From an uncultured Bacteroidota bacterium (GTDB lineage Bacteria; Bacteroidota; Bacteroidia; Bacteroidales; GWA2-32-17): DNA of 43,499 nt. Positions 1 to 8,535 of the stretch are shown here, piece by piece (the first letter of the stretch is position 1; every line of letters begins with the position of its first letter). Both the position numbers and the translations under genes were made by a program. The notes beneath the pieces were generated by a model. It did not search any database, was not told the origin of the DNA, and saw only the letters and a program-made list of their open reading frames with translations. The DNA is taken from the NCBI GenBank assembly GCA_903837285.1, contig CAILUD010000093.1:1-43499 (forward strand), in the 5' to 3' direction.

Positions 1-2
1 AA

Positions 3-815
3 ATAAATAATAAAATTATTGAAGAGCTACAATATAATTATAGGGTACAGCAAAAAGAAGCCGAATTAGAAAAAGAAAAAACAAAATCTACACTTCTTGA
101 AATAAGTAATCAAAAAGAAAAAAACAACAAATGGCTTGCTGTTGTTGCCGCTATTATTATTCTTATTATTTTATTAATATTTTTTTATAATAGGTACTTG
201 CGGAAAATTAAAGAAAAACAAGAACAGTTTAGCAGGTTGTTAATATTAAATATCGAAGAAGAAAGAAAAAGAATTTCTATGGACTTACATGATGATATTG
301 GACAAACACTCTCTGTTATTAAATCAAAAGTTATTAATAGCGTAAAACCAACAGAAATAGAAGAGGATATCGCAAAAGTAATTAATCAAACCAGAGAAAT
401 TTCCAGAAGCCTTTATCCATCAAGTTTAGAAAAAATAGGATTAATTCGGTCTGTAGCTTCGTTAATGCAGGACCTACAGTCCGTGAAAGGGCTCGAATGC
501 AGTTATGAGATTGATGAATCAGTACTTACGTTGTCTATTAATATTCAAACAAATATTTATAGAATTATTCAAGAGTGTGTTAATAATACAATTAAACATT
601 CGGGAGCAACCGGATTAAAGGTTTCTATAATAAAGACTAATGACGAATATGAGTTTCTTTATTTGGATAATGGAATTGGGATAAAAAATAAAAGAAAATC
701 AGAAGGAATCGGTTTGTTATCAATACTCGAAAGAGCAAAAATTCTAAACGGAAGCGTTGAAATAGATGATAAAAACGAAAAAGGATTTAAATTAATTCTT
801 AAATTTAAAAATTAA
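3..815 (+). CDS. sensor histidine kinase, NarL/DesK type (5' partial)
   Basis: This is the C-terminal part of a membrane histidine kinase; the reading frame is open from base 3, so the start lies upstream of the window. The visible part begins with a charged, probably coiled-coil stretch (about 3-125). One membrane segment follows (about 131-190), then a HisKA_3 dimerisation region with the phospho-acceptor His in LHDDIGQ (around 284-304). The HATPase domain has an N box (QECVNNTIKHS), a DNGIGI motif and a GIGL box near the C-terminus. In Bacteroidota this arrangement is typical of kinases with N-terminal TPR sensor repeats, but that part is not in the window. The response regulator starts 11 bases downstream, so the two are almost certainly co-transcribed and form a cognate pair. 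A TTG codon at 198 is not the start, because the frame runs through it. Confidence 0.9.
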   Translation: MNNKIIEELQYNYRVQQKEAELEKEKTKSTLLEISNQKEKNNKWLAVVAAIIILIILLIFFYNRYLRKIKEKQEQFSRLLILNIEEERKRISMDLHDDIGQTLSVIKSKVINSVKPTEIEEDIAKVINQTREISRSLYPSSLEKIGLIRSVASLMQDLQSVKGLECSYEIDESVLTLSINIQTNIYRIIQECVNNTIKHSGATGLKVSIIKTNDEYEFLYLDNGIGIKNKRKSEGIGLLSILERAKILNGSVEIDDKNEKGFKLILKFKN

Positions 816-826
816 TAATTTTAACA

Positions 827-1489
827 ATGAAACTCTTAATTGCCGACGATCATCCTATCTTTAGAAATGGGTTAAAAAGCATTCTGATTGATAATTTTAA
901 AGAGGTTAACATTATTGAATGCGAAAATGGTCTTGAAGCGTTAGAGAAAATAAGAAGCGAAAAACCCGATGTTTCTATTCTGGATATTAATATGCCAGAA
1001 ATAAATGGTTTGGAATTGTGTAATTCTGTGTTAAAAGAAAATTTGTCAACTAAAGTAGTTATTTTAACAATGTATAGAGATAGTGAGATGTTAAAAAAAG
1101 CATTTCATTTTGGAGCATTGGGTTATTTGTTAAAAGATTTTGCAACAAAAGAAATAATAGAATGTATTAATAATGTACTTAAGGATATTAAATACATCGG
1201 GCCGGGTCTAGATAAGCATTATACCGCGTATTTACAGGAAGATAAAATTAAGAAAGATATAATAGGGTTAATTAAAAATTTATCTCAGGCTGAATTAAAA
1301 ACCCTTAAATTAGTTAGTCAAAATAAAACCTCAAAAGAAATAGCAGAATTATTGTTTTTATCAGAAAAAACAATAGAAAATTATAGATCTAGAATTTGTC
1401 AGAAATTGCAATTACCTCCAAGAAACAATAGTTTATTGCTTTGGATTGCCGAAAACAAAGAACTTTTAAGTGTTACTAGCGAGTTTTAA
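827..1489 (+). CDS. response regulator, NarL/FixJ (LuxR HTH) family
   Basis: This 220-aa protein is a DNA-binding response regulator. The N-terminal receiver domain (about residues 1-120) has the acidic pair in IADDHP, the phospho-acceptor Asp in SILDINMPE, the Thr of LTMY and the Lys of LLKD. The C-terminal LuxR-type helix-turn-helix (about 150-215) is recognisable from LSQAELKTLKLVSQ and SKEIAELLFLSEKTIENYRSRI. It follows the kinase by 11 bases and is its likely partner. Its targets are not known from sequence. The two large secreted-protein genes immediately downstream share an unusual tandem-repeat control region and are candidates by proximity only. Confidence 0.92.
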   Translation: MKLLIADDHPIFRNGLKSILIDNFKEVNIIECENGLEALEKIRSEKPDVSILDINMPEINGLELCNSVLKENLSTKVVILTMYRDSEMLKKAFHFGALGYLLKDFATKEIIECINNVLKDIKYIGPGLDKHYTAYLQEDKIKKDIIGLIKNLSQAELKTLKLVSQNKTSKEIAELLFLSEKTIENYRSRICQKLQLPPRNNSLLLWIAENKELLSVTSEF

Positions 1490-1504
1490 TTATTATACCA
1501 ATTT

Positions 1505-1586
1505 TATTTATAAAACCAACCAACCAAATGTCTCTCTTTTTGAAGAGGTTAGAGAAATGAATAAAAAAACGGGCTATTTTATAAAT
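1505..1586. repeat. degenerate copy of an 85-bp MITE-like palindromic repeat
   Basis: The centre resembles the element at 26838-26922: a TCTCTCTTTTTGAAGAGG hairpin followed by AGAGAAATGAATAAAAAA and CTATTTTATAA. The outer arms (TTTATAAAA at about 1508-1516 and TTTTATAAA at 1577-1585) still pair, but the left flank has decayed. It lies between the response regulator and the first secreted-protein gene. No open reading frame is present in it. Confidence 0.6.
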
Positions 1587-1622
1587 CAAATTTGAATAAC
1601 TAACAGAATTAGCATTTAAAAT

Positions 1623-1668
1623 AAGGTGCTAGCACTCTATTTAATAAGTAACCACCCCTCTATTTTTA
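1623..1668 (+). promoter_or_regulatory. two tandem 23-bp repeats (putative operator) before the 2183-aa gene
   Basis: Two adjacent 23-bp units (1623-1645 and 1646-1668) share the pattern AAG..., a C-rich centre ending CTCTAT, and an AT-rich tail. The same two-unit array with better-preserved units lies before the paralogous gene at 8418-8463. In both places the second unit ends 21 bases before the TTG of the putative promoter. Direct repeats about two helical turns apart fit a dimeric activator or response-regulator site. The binding protein is unknown. Confidence 0.5.
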
Positions 1669-1688
1669 ATTAAGTTTAATTTTTACAA

Positions 1689-1715
1689 TTGTGTAAATGT
1701 AAAAATCTAAATTGT
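1689..1715 (+). promoter_or_regulatory. putative promoter of the 2183-aa secreted protein gene
   Basis: A TTG at 1689-1691 and TAAATTGT at 1708-1715 are 19 bases apart (first base to first base). This resembles the Bacteroidota -33/-7 pattern TTG / TAnnTTTG, although the -7 box is imperfect. The paralogue has the same elements at the same distances: TTG at 8484, TA at 8503, and start codon 52 bases after the TTG in both cases. Confidence 0.45.
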
Positions 1716-1740
1716 TTAGGTTATTTAAAAGATTTAAATT

Positions 1741-4700
1741 ATGAATTACATTGTTAAATCATTTTTGTTAATTGCTGTCATAGTGCAGGTAATTAGTGTA
1801 ATAGCGCAAGAAAAGTCAATAGTTAAAACTGAAAACTATTTGGTAAATGAGAATCAATTTTTAATTGGAAATACAAGAGATGTTTATGTCACAAGCGGTG
1901 AGTTTTTCGATAATGGTGGAGAGAACAGGAATCTTATAAATAAATATGCAATAACAACATTTCATGCTAAGAAAGAATTGATAGAGATTTATTTCACTGA
2001 ATTTAAAATACCTGTTGGCTCACAATTAAGGCTTTATAGAGGAGATTCTAACGAAGGCGAACTTTTGGGAATATTCCAAAGCAATGATAAAATATCAAAC
2101 ATTAAAGAAAAAGAAATTACAATTGAGTATATCCCATCAAATAATAATATTCCGGCTTCTGGTTGGAAAGGTGTTATTAAGGAAATTAATACTTCACCAA
2201 AGGGGATAAAATCAATGAGTGAAAGTGATTGTCCATATGCTATTCCACTTTGTCAAAATCAAACCGTAACTGTTTCTATGAATCAATATACCGATTGTGG
2301 AGCTGTTAATGATGATAATGGTGATTGTTATAGTGGAACTGGAAGTGGAGGCTCAGTTTGGTATACTTTTGTTCCGCAAACAACAGGTCCGCTTGATTTT
2401 AGCATTGCGCCAAGTGGTGGTACTGATTATGATTTTGTTGTTTGGAATATTTCTGGTGGATGTGGGGCTAAAACCCAAGTTCTTTGTAATTATGAAGCAA
2501 CTCATGGAACTACAGGTGCAAATTCTTCCGGAACTGGAGTTTCTTTGGGTTCGTCGGGTGGTTTATGGTGCTCAAGACCAACGGTTACGGCTGGCGTTTT
2601 ATATGCCATTTGTATTAATTTTTATGGAGGCTCAAATGATGGTTATGTTCTTCAATTTCAAAACGAACCATCTTCTGTTGCAATTACCGATAATGTTCCC
2701 CCTACTATAACGAATGCATATGTAAACAGTTGTACTTTTGCAACTACTTTAGATATTTATTTCTCAGAATTTGTTCAATGTCCTACTATTCAAGGATCAG
2801 ACTTTACTCTTGCAGGGTATACTTTTACCATTGCAAATGATTATTGTAATAGCGGTAAAACTAATCACATAACAATAAACGTGTCTCCAGGTTTGGCTCC
2901 TGGAACTTATTCAATTCATGGACAAGATATTTTAGACATGTGTGGTAACAATTTAAACTCAAATTATAGTGTTGTTATAAGCAGTGTTCCAGTGGCAAAT
3001 GCTGGCCCCGATAAGTTAACCTGTAAGTCACCAGGGGCCTTTGGATTAGGCTGGACTTACTCACCAAGTTCACAAACTTTAACAGCAAGTGGAGGTACAT
3101 CTTATATGTGGAGTACGGGTGGTAATAATGCTTCTACCACTGTTTCGCCTACTTCGACAACAACATATACTGTTACCGTAGCTAATGGTGCATGTACGGC
3201 TACCGATAATGTTACTGTTTCTGTAGATCTTGCTCCAACACCAAATTTAGGTCCCGATTTAGCTGTTTGTCCGGGTTTTCCAATTACGCTTACAGCTCCT
3301 GGTGGGTTTGCTTCGTATCAATGGCAGTCTACTACTACAACTAGTTTTTTTGGCACTCCTACAGGTTGGGCTAATATTGCTGGTGCTACTACTAATTCTT
3401 ATACCGCCTCACCAGGTGTTACAACATATTATCAGGTAATTGTTACAAGCTCTAATGGTTGTCAGGGAACGGATATTATTAAAGTTACAATAGGAGGTGC
3501 TTTTTCAGGAGCAATTGCTTCGCCACAGACTATTTGTGCCGGAAGTAGCTCAACCTTATCTGTGCCAGGAAGTATAACTTCTTATAATTGGACTGGTGGT
3601 CCAACAAATAGTTCCTGGGTTGTTACTCCTGCTAGCACAACAACCTATACTGTAACAAGTACTACGGCAGGTTGCACCGGACCTTCTGATGTAACCGTTG
3701 TTGTTGCTCCTTTGCCAATTGTTACAGCAACCGCTTCAAATTTAGTTCCGTGTCCGGGAGATGTTGTGAACTTAACTTCAACACCGACATCCTCATCTAC
3801 TAATATTTCTGAAAATTTTGAAGGGGCTACAAATATTTTTACATTAGTAAATGGTGCAAAGAATAAATGGTATCAAGGTACTGCTGCTTTTGCATCCGGT
3901 ACAAAGGGACTATATATTGGAACAGCATTGGCAAATAATAATTACGAGATAGGTGGAACTCTTTTTCCTGCACCTATTGCAGCTACAAATTTTGCATACA
4001 AAGATATTTCGGTGACAAGTTATTGTTCAGCTGATTTAGCTTATAAATGGAAATGTAATGGTCAGGCTGGTAAGGCAGAATTAAGCGTTTGGTTGGTGCC
4101 TACTTCTTATACTCCTGTTGCAGGAACGGCTATAACTGCCGGAGCAGGAAACATTTTAATTGGTGGGCCATTTTATGGACAAACAACTTATCAGAATGTA
4201 AGTTTTAATATGACACCTTATGCTGGACAGACATTAAGATTAGTTTATCAATGGATGAATTTACCTAATGCATTAATTGGTGCGCCTGTAGTTGCAAATC
4301 CAGCAGCGTCAATTGATGATTTTGTTTTTACAGAATCTAATAATTATTCGTATTCCTGGACCTCGGTTCCCGCAGGGTTTACATCAACCGCTCAATCTCC
4401 AGTGGTAACGCCGCTTGTTAACACAACTTATAATCTTACAACTACTCGTTGTGATGGTTGCTCGAATACAGCCACCGCATCTGTAACAATGTGTTCAACA
4501 CCTCAAATTCCAGTTGCAAATTTTTCTGTCAGCGATACTACTATCTGCGTTGGCTCCTGTGTCGATTTTACCGACTTGTCAACAGGTGCACCTACATCAT
4601 GGAACTGGGCTTTTGTCGGGGCTGCAACAGCTTCTTCAACAGCACAAAATCCGATTGGAATTTGTTATAATACCGTAGGAAGTTACACTGTTACATTAAC

Positions 4701-7700
4701 TGCAACTAATGTAAATGGTACAAATACAATTATTAAAAACTTATTTGTTATTGTAATTCCTCAGGTAACCCCAACATTTGCAGCTGTTGGACCATATTGT
4801 ACAGGTGCAACAATTTCTGCATTGTCAACCATTTCTATAAATGGAATAACAGGAACGTGGAGTCCCGCTATAAGCAATACGGCAACTACAACTTATACTT
4901 TTACCCCTTCAGTTGGTCAATGTGCAACCACAACCACATTAACCATTACAATAAATCCAAGCATAACCCCGACATTTGCTCCAACTAGTGCTTACTGTAC
5001 TGGTTCGGCAATACCTGCTTTGCCAACAACTTCAACAAATGGCATCAATGGCTCATGGAGTCCTGCAATTAATAATACAACAACTACAACATATACATTT
5101 ACCCCAACTGCAGGTCAATGTGCTTCAACTGCAACAACAACAATTACAGTTAGCTCAAGTATAACTCCAACTTTCACCGCGGTAACGCCAATTTGTTCGG
5201 GTGCAACTTTAACCCCTTTACCAACAACATCAAATAATGGAATAACAGGAGCTTGGTCGCCTGCTTTAAATAACACCGCAACAACAACGTATACATTTAC
5301 TCCAAATGCTGGTCAATGTGCAATTTCAACCACATTAACAATAACGGTTAATTTGCCAATAACACCAAATTTTGCTGCGGTTTCTGCAATATGTTCTGGA
5401 GCAACTGCACCCGTTTTAGGGGTAACTTCTCCAAATGGAATAACCGGAACGTGGAGTCCTTCAGCAATAAATAATGCGGCAACCGGTACGTATTTGTTTA
5501 CTCCTGATGCGGGTCAATGTGCTTTAACGCAATCTATACCTGTAACGGTTAATGTTCTGCCAACTGCTTCTTCTGGATCAGATCAAATATTGACATGTGC
5601 TATAACTTCTTTAACAATAAATGGTGCTGGATCATCATCTGGAGCAAATTATTCATATACATGGTCAACAACGGGAGGAAACTTTGTTTCTGGTAACACC
5701 ACAGCATCTCCGATAGTAAATCAGGCAGGAACATATGATGTTACGGTTACTAACACAACAACGGGCTGTTTGGCAACAGACCAAATGGTTGTAACGAGTA
5801 ATACAACCCTACCTATTGCTTCAGCAGGAGCAGATGTAATGCTTTCTTGTACTGCTTCTAATATTAATTTAGATGGTTCTGGTTCAAGTTCGGGCTTAGG
5901 TTTTAGTTATGCCTGGTCAACTTCTGGTGGAAATATTGTTTCAGGTGCTACTACCACTAACCCAACAATAAATCAGGCGGGAACTTATACCATTACTGTA
6001 ACCAATATTACAAATGGTTGTACTTTAACAGATAATGTTGTTATAACAAATAATAGCGCAGCTCCAACTGCCTCTGCTGGTCCTGATAAAGTATTAACTT
6101 GTGCGGTTAATAGTGTGTTATTGGATGGTTCTGCTTCTTCTTCTGGAGCCGGAATAACATATTTGTGGTCAACAATTGGTGGAAATATTGTTTCAGGTGG
6201 AAGCACAACTAGTCCATCTGTTAATCAGGCAGGGACATATTCAATTACTGTTACTAATTCAGCAAATGGCTGCTCTTCTATTGATGTAGTTAGTGTAACA
6301 AATAACATAGTTTTACCAGTTGCTTCAGCTGGAGCCGATAAAACTCTTACTTGTTTAACAACGTCTACAACAATTGATGGTTCAGGATCAAGTTCGGGTG
6401 TAAACTATACTTATGCCTGGTCAACAGCAGGAGGAAATTTTGTGTCGGGAAATACATCGGCATCACCAGTTGTAAATCAAATAGGAACCTATACTGTAAC
6501 TGTTACAAATATAACAACAGGATGTACTGCAACTGATCAGATGTTAGTAACAAATAACACAATACCACCAACGGCATCTGCAGGAGCTGACATGTTTATT
6601 GCTTGCGTTATTAACACTATAACAATTGATGGGTCTGGTTCTTCAACGGGTTCAAATTATAGTTATAATTGGTCAACAATAGGTGGTAGTTTTGTTTCGG
6701 GGAATAATACTTCATCTCCAACAGTTAATCAAACAGGAACATATTCGGTAACTGTTACAAATTCGATAAATGGTTGTACGGCAACTGATCAAATGGTTGT
6801 TTCAAATAACTCTGCATATCCAGTTGCTACTATAAACCAAACAAATATACTTTGTCATGGACAATTAAATGGTTCAGCTAACTTAACGGTAAGTGGTGGA
6901 AATCCACCATATCAGTTTTTATGGTCAAATCACGCAACAACAGAAGATATTTCGGGCATTGGTGCCGGAGTGTATTCTGTGGTTGTTACTGATTTATACG
7001 GATGTTCAACATCAACAGGAACTACTGTAATAGAACCAGCAAGTTTTTACATAAGCACTAATCCTAGCTTGTCGGCTTGTTATAATCAGCCGGTTTATTT
7101 ATCCGTAAGTGCAACTGGTGGAACTGGCCCTGGTTATAATTATATCTGGTCAAATGGCTTAAATAGTAATGCAATTACAATTACCCCAACAACAACATTA
7201 ACATATACAGTAACTGCAACCGATCAGAATATGTGTTCGTCAACAGCGTCTGTTACTGTTTATGTGTCACCTCCTATAAGTGTAAGTTTAATTTCTAATG
7301 CTGATAGTGTTTGTCCGGGTGAGCCTGTTTTACTTACACCGATTGTTACGGGCGGTGTAGGTCCTCCTTATACAATAATTAATCAGGATGGAAATATTGT
7401 TACCCCACCAATTTATGTTTATCCTCAAACTTCCGGAAATTACTCGGTTTCTGTGCAGGACGCCTGTGGAACACAAGACGCAGGGAGTGTTTTTATTAAA
7501 GTTTTACCATTACCGTTGGCCGGATTCCTTGCTGATTCATTAGGGGGATGTCAACCTTTTACTGTTCACTTTAATGAATTGTATCCAATAGATGGAAGAA
7601 CTTTTGTTTGGGACTTTGGCGATAATGAAAATCTTTCACTTGCTCATAATCCGGTGCATACCTATACCAGGCCTGGAGTTTATACAGTAACATTAACAGT

Positions 7701-8292
7701 TACATCAAAATGGGGCTGTAAAACAACATTACAATATACAAATATGATAACGGTTTATCCTAAGCCAAATGCTCAGTTTTCTTGGGCGCCAGAGTTTGCT
7801 ACTGTAATAAAACCAATAATTAATTTTAATAATTTAACATCAAATGGTAATTCTTATGTTTGGACATTTGGTGATGGAGATTCAACTAATCAGGTAAATC
7901 CAGAACATCGTTTTCCAGGTGCGGGATCATGGCAGGTTCAGTTAATTGCTATTTCGAATATGGGTTGTAAGGATACTGTAATGTATCCGCTAGAAATTGA
8001 AGAAGAAAATACATTGTATGCTCCATCAGCTTTTTCGCCTGATAACGATAATGTAAACGATTTCTTTTTTGTATCAGGAACCGGAATAGATAAGAATAAT
8101 TTTCTTTTAAATATTTTTGATCGTTGGGGAGAGTTAATCTTTACATCAAACGATATTGAAAGAACATGGAATGGTTGTGCAAAAAATACGGCGAACAAGG
8201 TTCCTGTTGGAACATATACCTGGCAAGTAATTTATCGCGATTCGAAAGGTATAAAACGCGAGAAATCGGGACCGGTAACTGTAATAAGATAG
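1741..8292 (+). CDS. giant secreted adhesin-like protein with T9SS type B (gliding motility-associated) C-terminal domain
   Basis: This 2183-aa protein has a signal peptide (residues 1 to about 22). Domains in order: a CUB-like domain (about 37-150, with DVYVTSGEFFDNGG and SGWKGVI); a Cys-rich Bacteroidota surface domain (about 160-310, starting SESDCPYAIPLC, with SVWYTFVPQ and DYDFVVW); several Ig-like units (about 314-655); a jelly-roll-like domain (about 688-867); and a PKD domain (about 924-1006). Four 66-aa repeats (1009-1272) and five 84-aa repeats (1273-1692) follow, then a SprB-like repeat (about 1693-1770), more Ig-like units and two PKD domains. The final 93 residues are a type B T9SS sorting domain (APSAFSPDNDNVNDFF, IFDRWGELIF). 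The likely role is a cell-surface or secreted adhesin exported by T9SS; the ligand is unknown. It is a paralogue of the next gene over the N-terminal half. Confidence 0.9.
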   Translation: MNYIVKSFLLIAVIVQVISVIAQEKSIVKTENYLVNENQFLIGNTRDVYVTSGEFFDNGGENRNLINKYAITTFHAKKELIEIYFTEFKIPVGSQLRLYRGDSNEGELLGIFQSNDKISNIKEKEITIEYIPSNNNIPASGWKGVIKEINTSPKGIKSMSESDCPYAIPLCQNQTVTVSMNQYTDCGAVNDDNGDCYSGTGSGGSVWYTFVPQTTGPLDFSIAPSGGTDYDFVVWNISGGCGAKTQVLCNYEATHGTTGANSSGTGVSLGSSGGLWCSRPTVTAGVLYAICINFYGGSNDGYVLQFQNEPSSVAITDNVPPTITNAYVNSCTFATTLDIYFSEFVQCPTIQGSDFTLAGYTFTIANDYCNSGKTNHITINVSPGLAPGTYSIHGQDILDMCGNNLNSNYSVVISSVPVANAGPDKLTCKSPGAFGLGWTYSPSSQTLTASGGTSYMWSTGGNNASTTVSPTSTTTYTVTVANGACTATDNVTVSVDLAPTPNLGPDLAVCPGFPITLTAPGGFASYQWQSTTTTSFFGTPTGWANIAGATTNSYTASPGVTTYYQVIVTSSNGCQGTDIIKVTIGGAFSGAIASPQTICAGSSSTLSVPGSITSYNWTGGPTNSSWVVTPASTTTYTVTSTTAGCTGPSDVTVVVAPLPIVTATASNLVPCPGDVVNLTSTPTSSSTNISENFEGATNIFTLVNGAKNKWYQGTAAFASGTKGLYIGTALANNNYEIGGTLFPAPIAATNFAYKDISVTSYCSADLAYKWKCNGQAGKAELSVWLVPTSYTPVAGTAITAGAGNILIGGPFYGQTTYQNVSFNMTPYAGQTLRLVYQWMNLPNALIGAPVVANPAASIDDFVFTESNNYSYSWTSVPAGFTSTAQSPVVTPLVNTTYNLTTTRCDGCSNTATASVTMCSTPQIPVANFSVSDTTICVGSCVDFTDLSTGAPTSWNWAFVGAATASSTAQNPIGICYNTVGSYTVTLTATNVNGTNTIIKNLFVIVIPQVTPTFAAVGPYCTGATISALSTISINGITGTWSPAISNTATTTYTFTPSVGQCATTTTLTITINPSITPTFAPTSAYCTGSAIPALPTTSTNGINGSWSPAINNTTTTTYTFTPTAGQCASTATTTITVSSSITPTFTAVTPICSGATLTPLPTTSNNGITGAWSPALNNTATTTYTFTPNAGQCAISTTLTITVNLPITPNFAAVSAICSGATAPVLGVTSPNGITGTWSPSAINNAATGTYLFTPDAGQCALTQSIPVTVNVLPTASSGSDQILTCAITSLTINGAGSSSGANYSYTWSTTGGNFVSGNTTASPIVNQAGTYDVTVTNTTTGCLATDQMVVTSNTTLPIASAGADVMLSCTASNINLDGSGSSSGLGFSYAWSTSGGNIVSGATTTNPTINQAGTYTITVTNITNGCTLTDNVVITNNSAAPTASAGPDKVLTCAVNSVLLDGSASSSGAGITYLWSTIGGNIVSGGSTTSPSVNQAGTYSITVTNSANGCSSIDVVSVTNNIVLPVASAGADKTLTCLTTSTTIDGSGSSSGVNYTYAWSTAGGNFVSGNTSASPVVNQIGTYTVTVTNITTGCTATDQMLVTNNTIPPTASAGADMFIACVINTITIDGSGSSTGSNYSYNWSTIGGSFVSGNNTSSPTVNQTGTYSVTVTNSINGCTATDQMVVSNNSAYPVATINQTNILCHGQLNGSANLTVSGGNPPYQFLWSNHATTEDISGIGAGVYSVVVTDLYGCSTSTGTTVIEPASFYISTNPSLSACYNQPVYLSVSATGGTGPGYNYIWSNGLNSNAITITPTTTLTYTVTATDQNMCSSTASVTVYVSPPISVSLISNADSVCPGEPVLLTPIVTGGVGPPYTIINQDGNIVTPPIYVYPQTSGNYSVSVQDACGTQDAGSVFIKVLPLPLAGFLADSLGGCQPFTVHFNELYPIDGRTFVWDFGDNENLSLAHNPVHTYTRPGVYTVTLTVTSKWGCKTTLQYTNMITVYPKPNAQFSWAPEFATVIKPIINFNNLTSNGNSYVWTFGDGDSTNQVNPEHRFPGAGSWQVQLIAISNMGCKDTVMYPLEIEEENTLYAPSAFSPDNDNVNDFFFVSGTGIDKNNFLLNIFDRWGELIFTSNDIERTWNGCAKNTANKVPVGTYTWQVIYRDSKGIKREKSGPVTVIR
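4765..5556 (+). repeat. four 198-bp tandem repeats inside the secreted protein
   Basis: Units start at 4765, 4963, 5161 and 5359, each opening with codons for (V/I)TP(T/N)F. Each encodes about 66 residues with YCTG/ICSG, NGI(T/N)G.WSPA and TYTFTP..GQC motifs. They are Ig/adhesin-type repeats. The spacing is exact, with only a one-codon insertion inside the last unit. Confidence 0.9.
5557..6816 (+). repeat. five 252-bp tandem repeats inside the secreted protein
   Basis: Units start at 5557, 5809, 6061, 6313 and 6565, each exactly 252 bp (84 codons) with no length change. Each encodes ASAGAD...LTC, then DGSGSSSG, YxWST.GG, FVSG, VNQ.GTY.VTVTN and a GC(T/L)ATDQM-type segment. They are Ig-like adhesin repeats. 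The uniform length suggests recent expansion or ongoing recombination. Confidence 0.9.
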
Positions 8293-8310
8293 TTCCAAAA
8301 GGGTAATTTT

Positions 8311-8348
8311 AGTGGTAAAAAACAATAATGATGTTGTTTTTTACCACT
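8311..8348 (+). terminator. rho-independent terminator after the 2183-aa gene
   Basis: Perfect 15-bp inverted arms AGTGGTAAAAAACAA (8311-8325) and TTGTTTTTTACCACT (8334-8348) enclose an 8-base loop. They are followed by TTTTCTTTCC. The hairpin starts 18 bases after the stop codon. Confidence 0.8.
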
Positions 8349-8417
8349 TTTTCTTTCCTTTTACCATAAAATGCTTTATTAGTCCATATTTGCAAAGATC
8401 TCTTAAACTCATCAAAA

Positions 8418-8463
8418 AAGTGGCTGGCCCCCTTATTATAAAGTGGCTACCCCTCTATTATCA
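8418..8463 (+). promoter_or_regulatory. two tandem 23-bp repeats (putative operator) before the 1158-aa gene
   Basis: Two adjacent units (8418-8440 and 8441-8463) both begin AAGTGGCT, continue with a C-rich segment, and end with TATTAT-like sequence. The same arrangement occurs at 1623-1668 before the paralogous gene, with the same distance to the promoter-like elements. A shared transcription factor binding both genes is the simplest reading. Confidence 0.55.
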
Positions 8464-8483
8464 ATCTACTTACATGGTTAAAA

Positions 8484-8510
8484 TTGTATAAATGTTATAA
8501 TCTAGTTATT
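8484..8510 (+). promoter_or_regulatory. putative promoter of the 1158-aa secreted protein gene
   Basis: TTG at 8484-8486 and TAGTTATT at 8503-8510 are 19 bases apart, matching the spacing upstream of the paralogue. The surrounding bases (ATTGTRTAAATGT and AATCTA) are shared between the two upstream regions. The -7 box departs from TAnnTTTG, so activator-dependence is possible. Confidence 0.4.
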
Positions 8511-8535
8511 TAGATTATATAAATATAATAAAACC

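Noticed and set aside
2297..2710. 137-aa frame inside the large secreted-protein gene
   Set aside because: It is an out-of-frame shadow of the long reading frame with low-complexity hydrophobic content.
4765..6816. Direct repeats resembling a CRISPR array
   Set aside because: Units of 198 and 252 bp are in frame, encode adhesin repeats and have no short-repeat/spacer structure.
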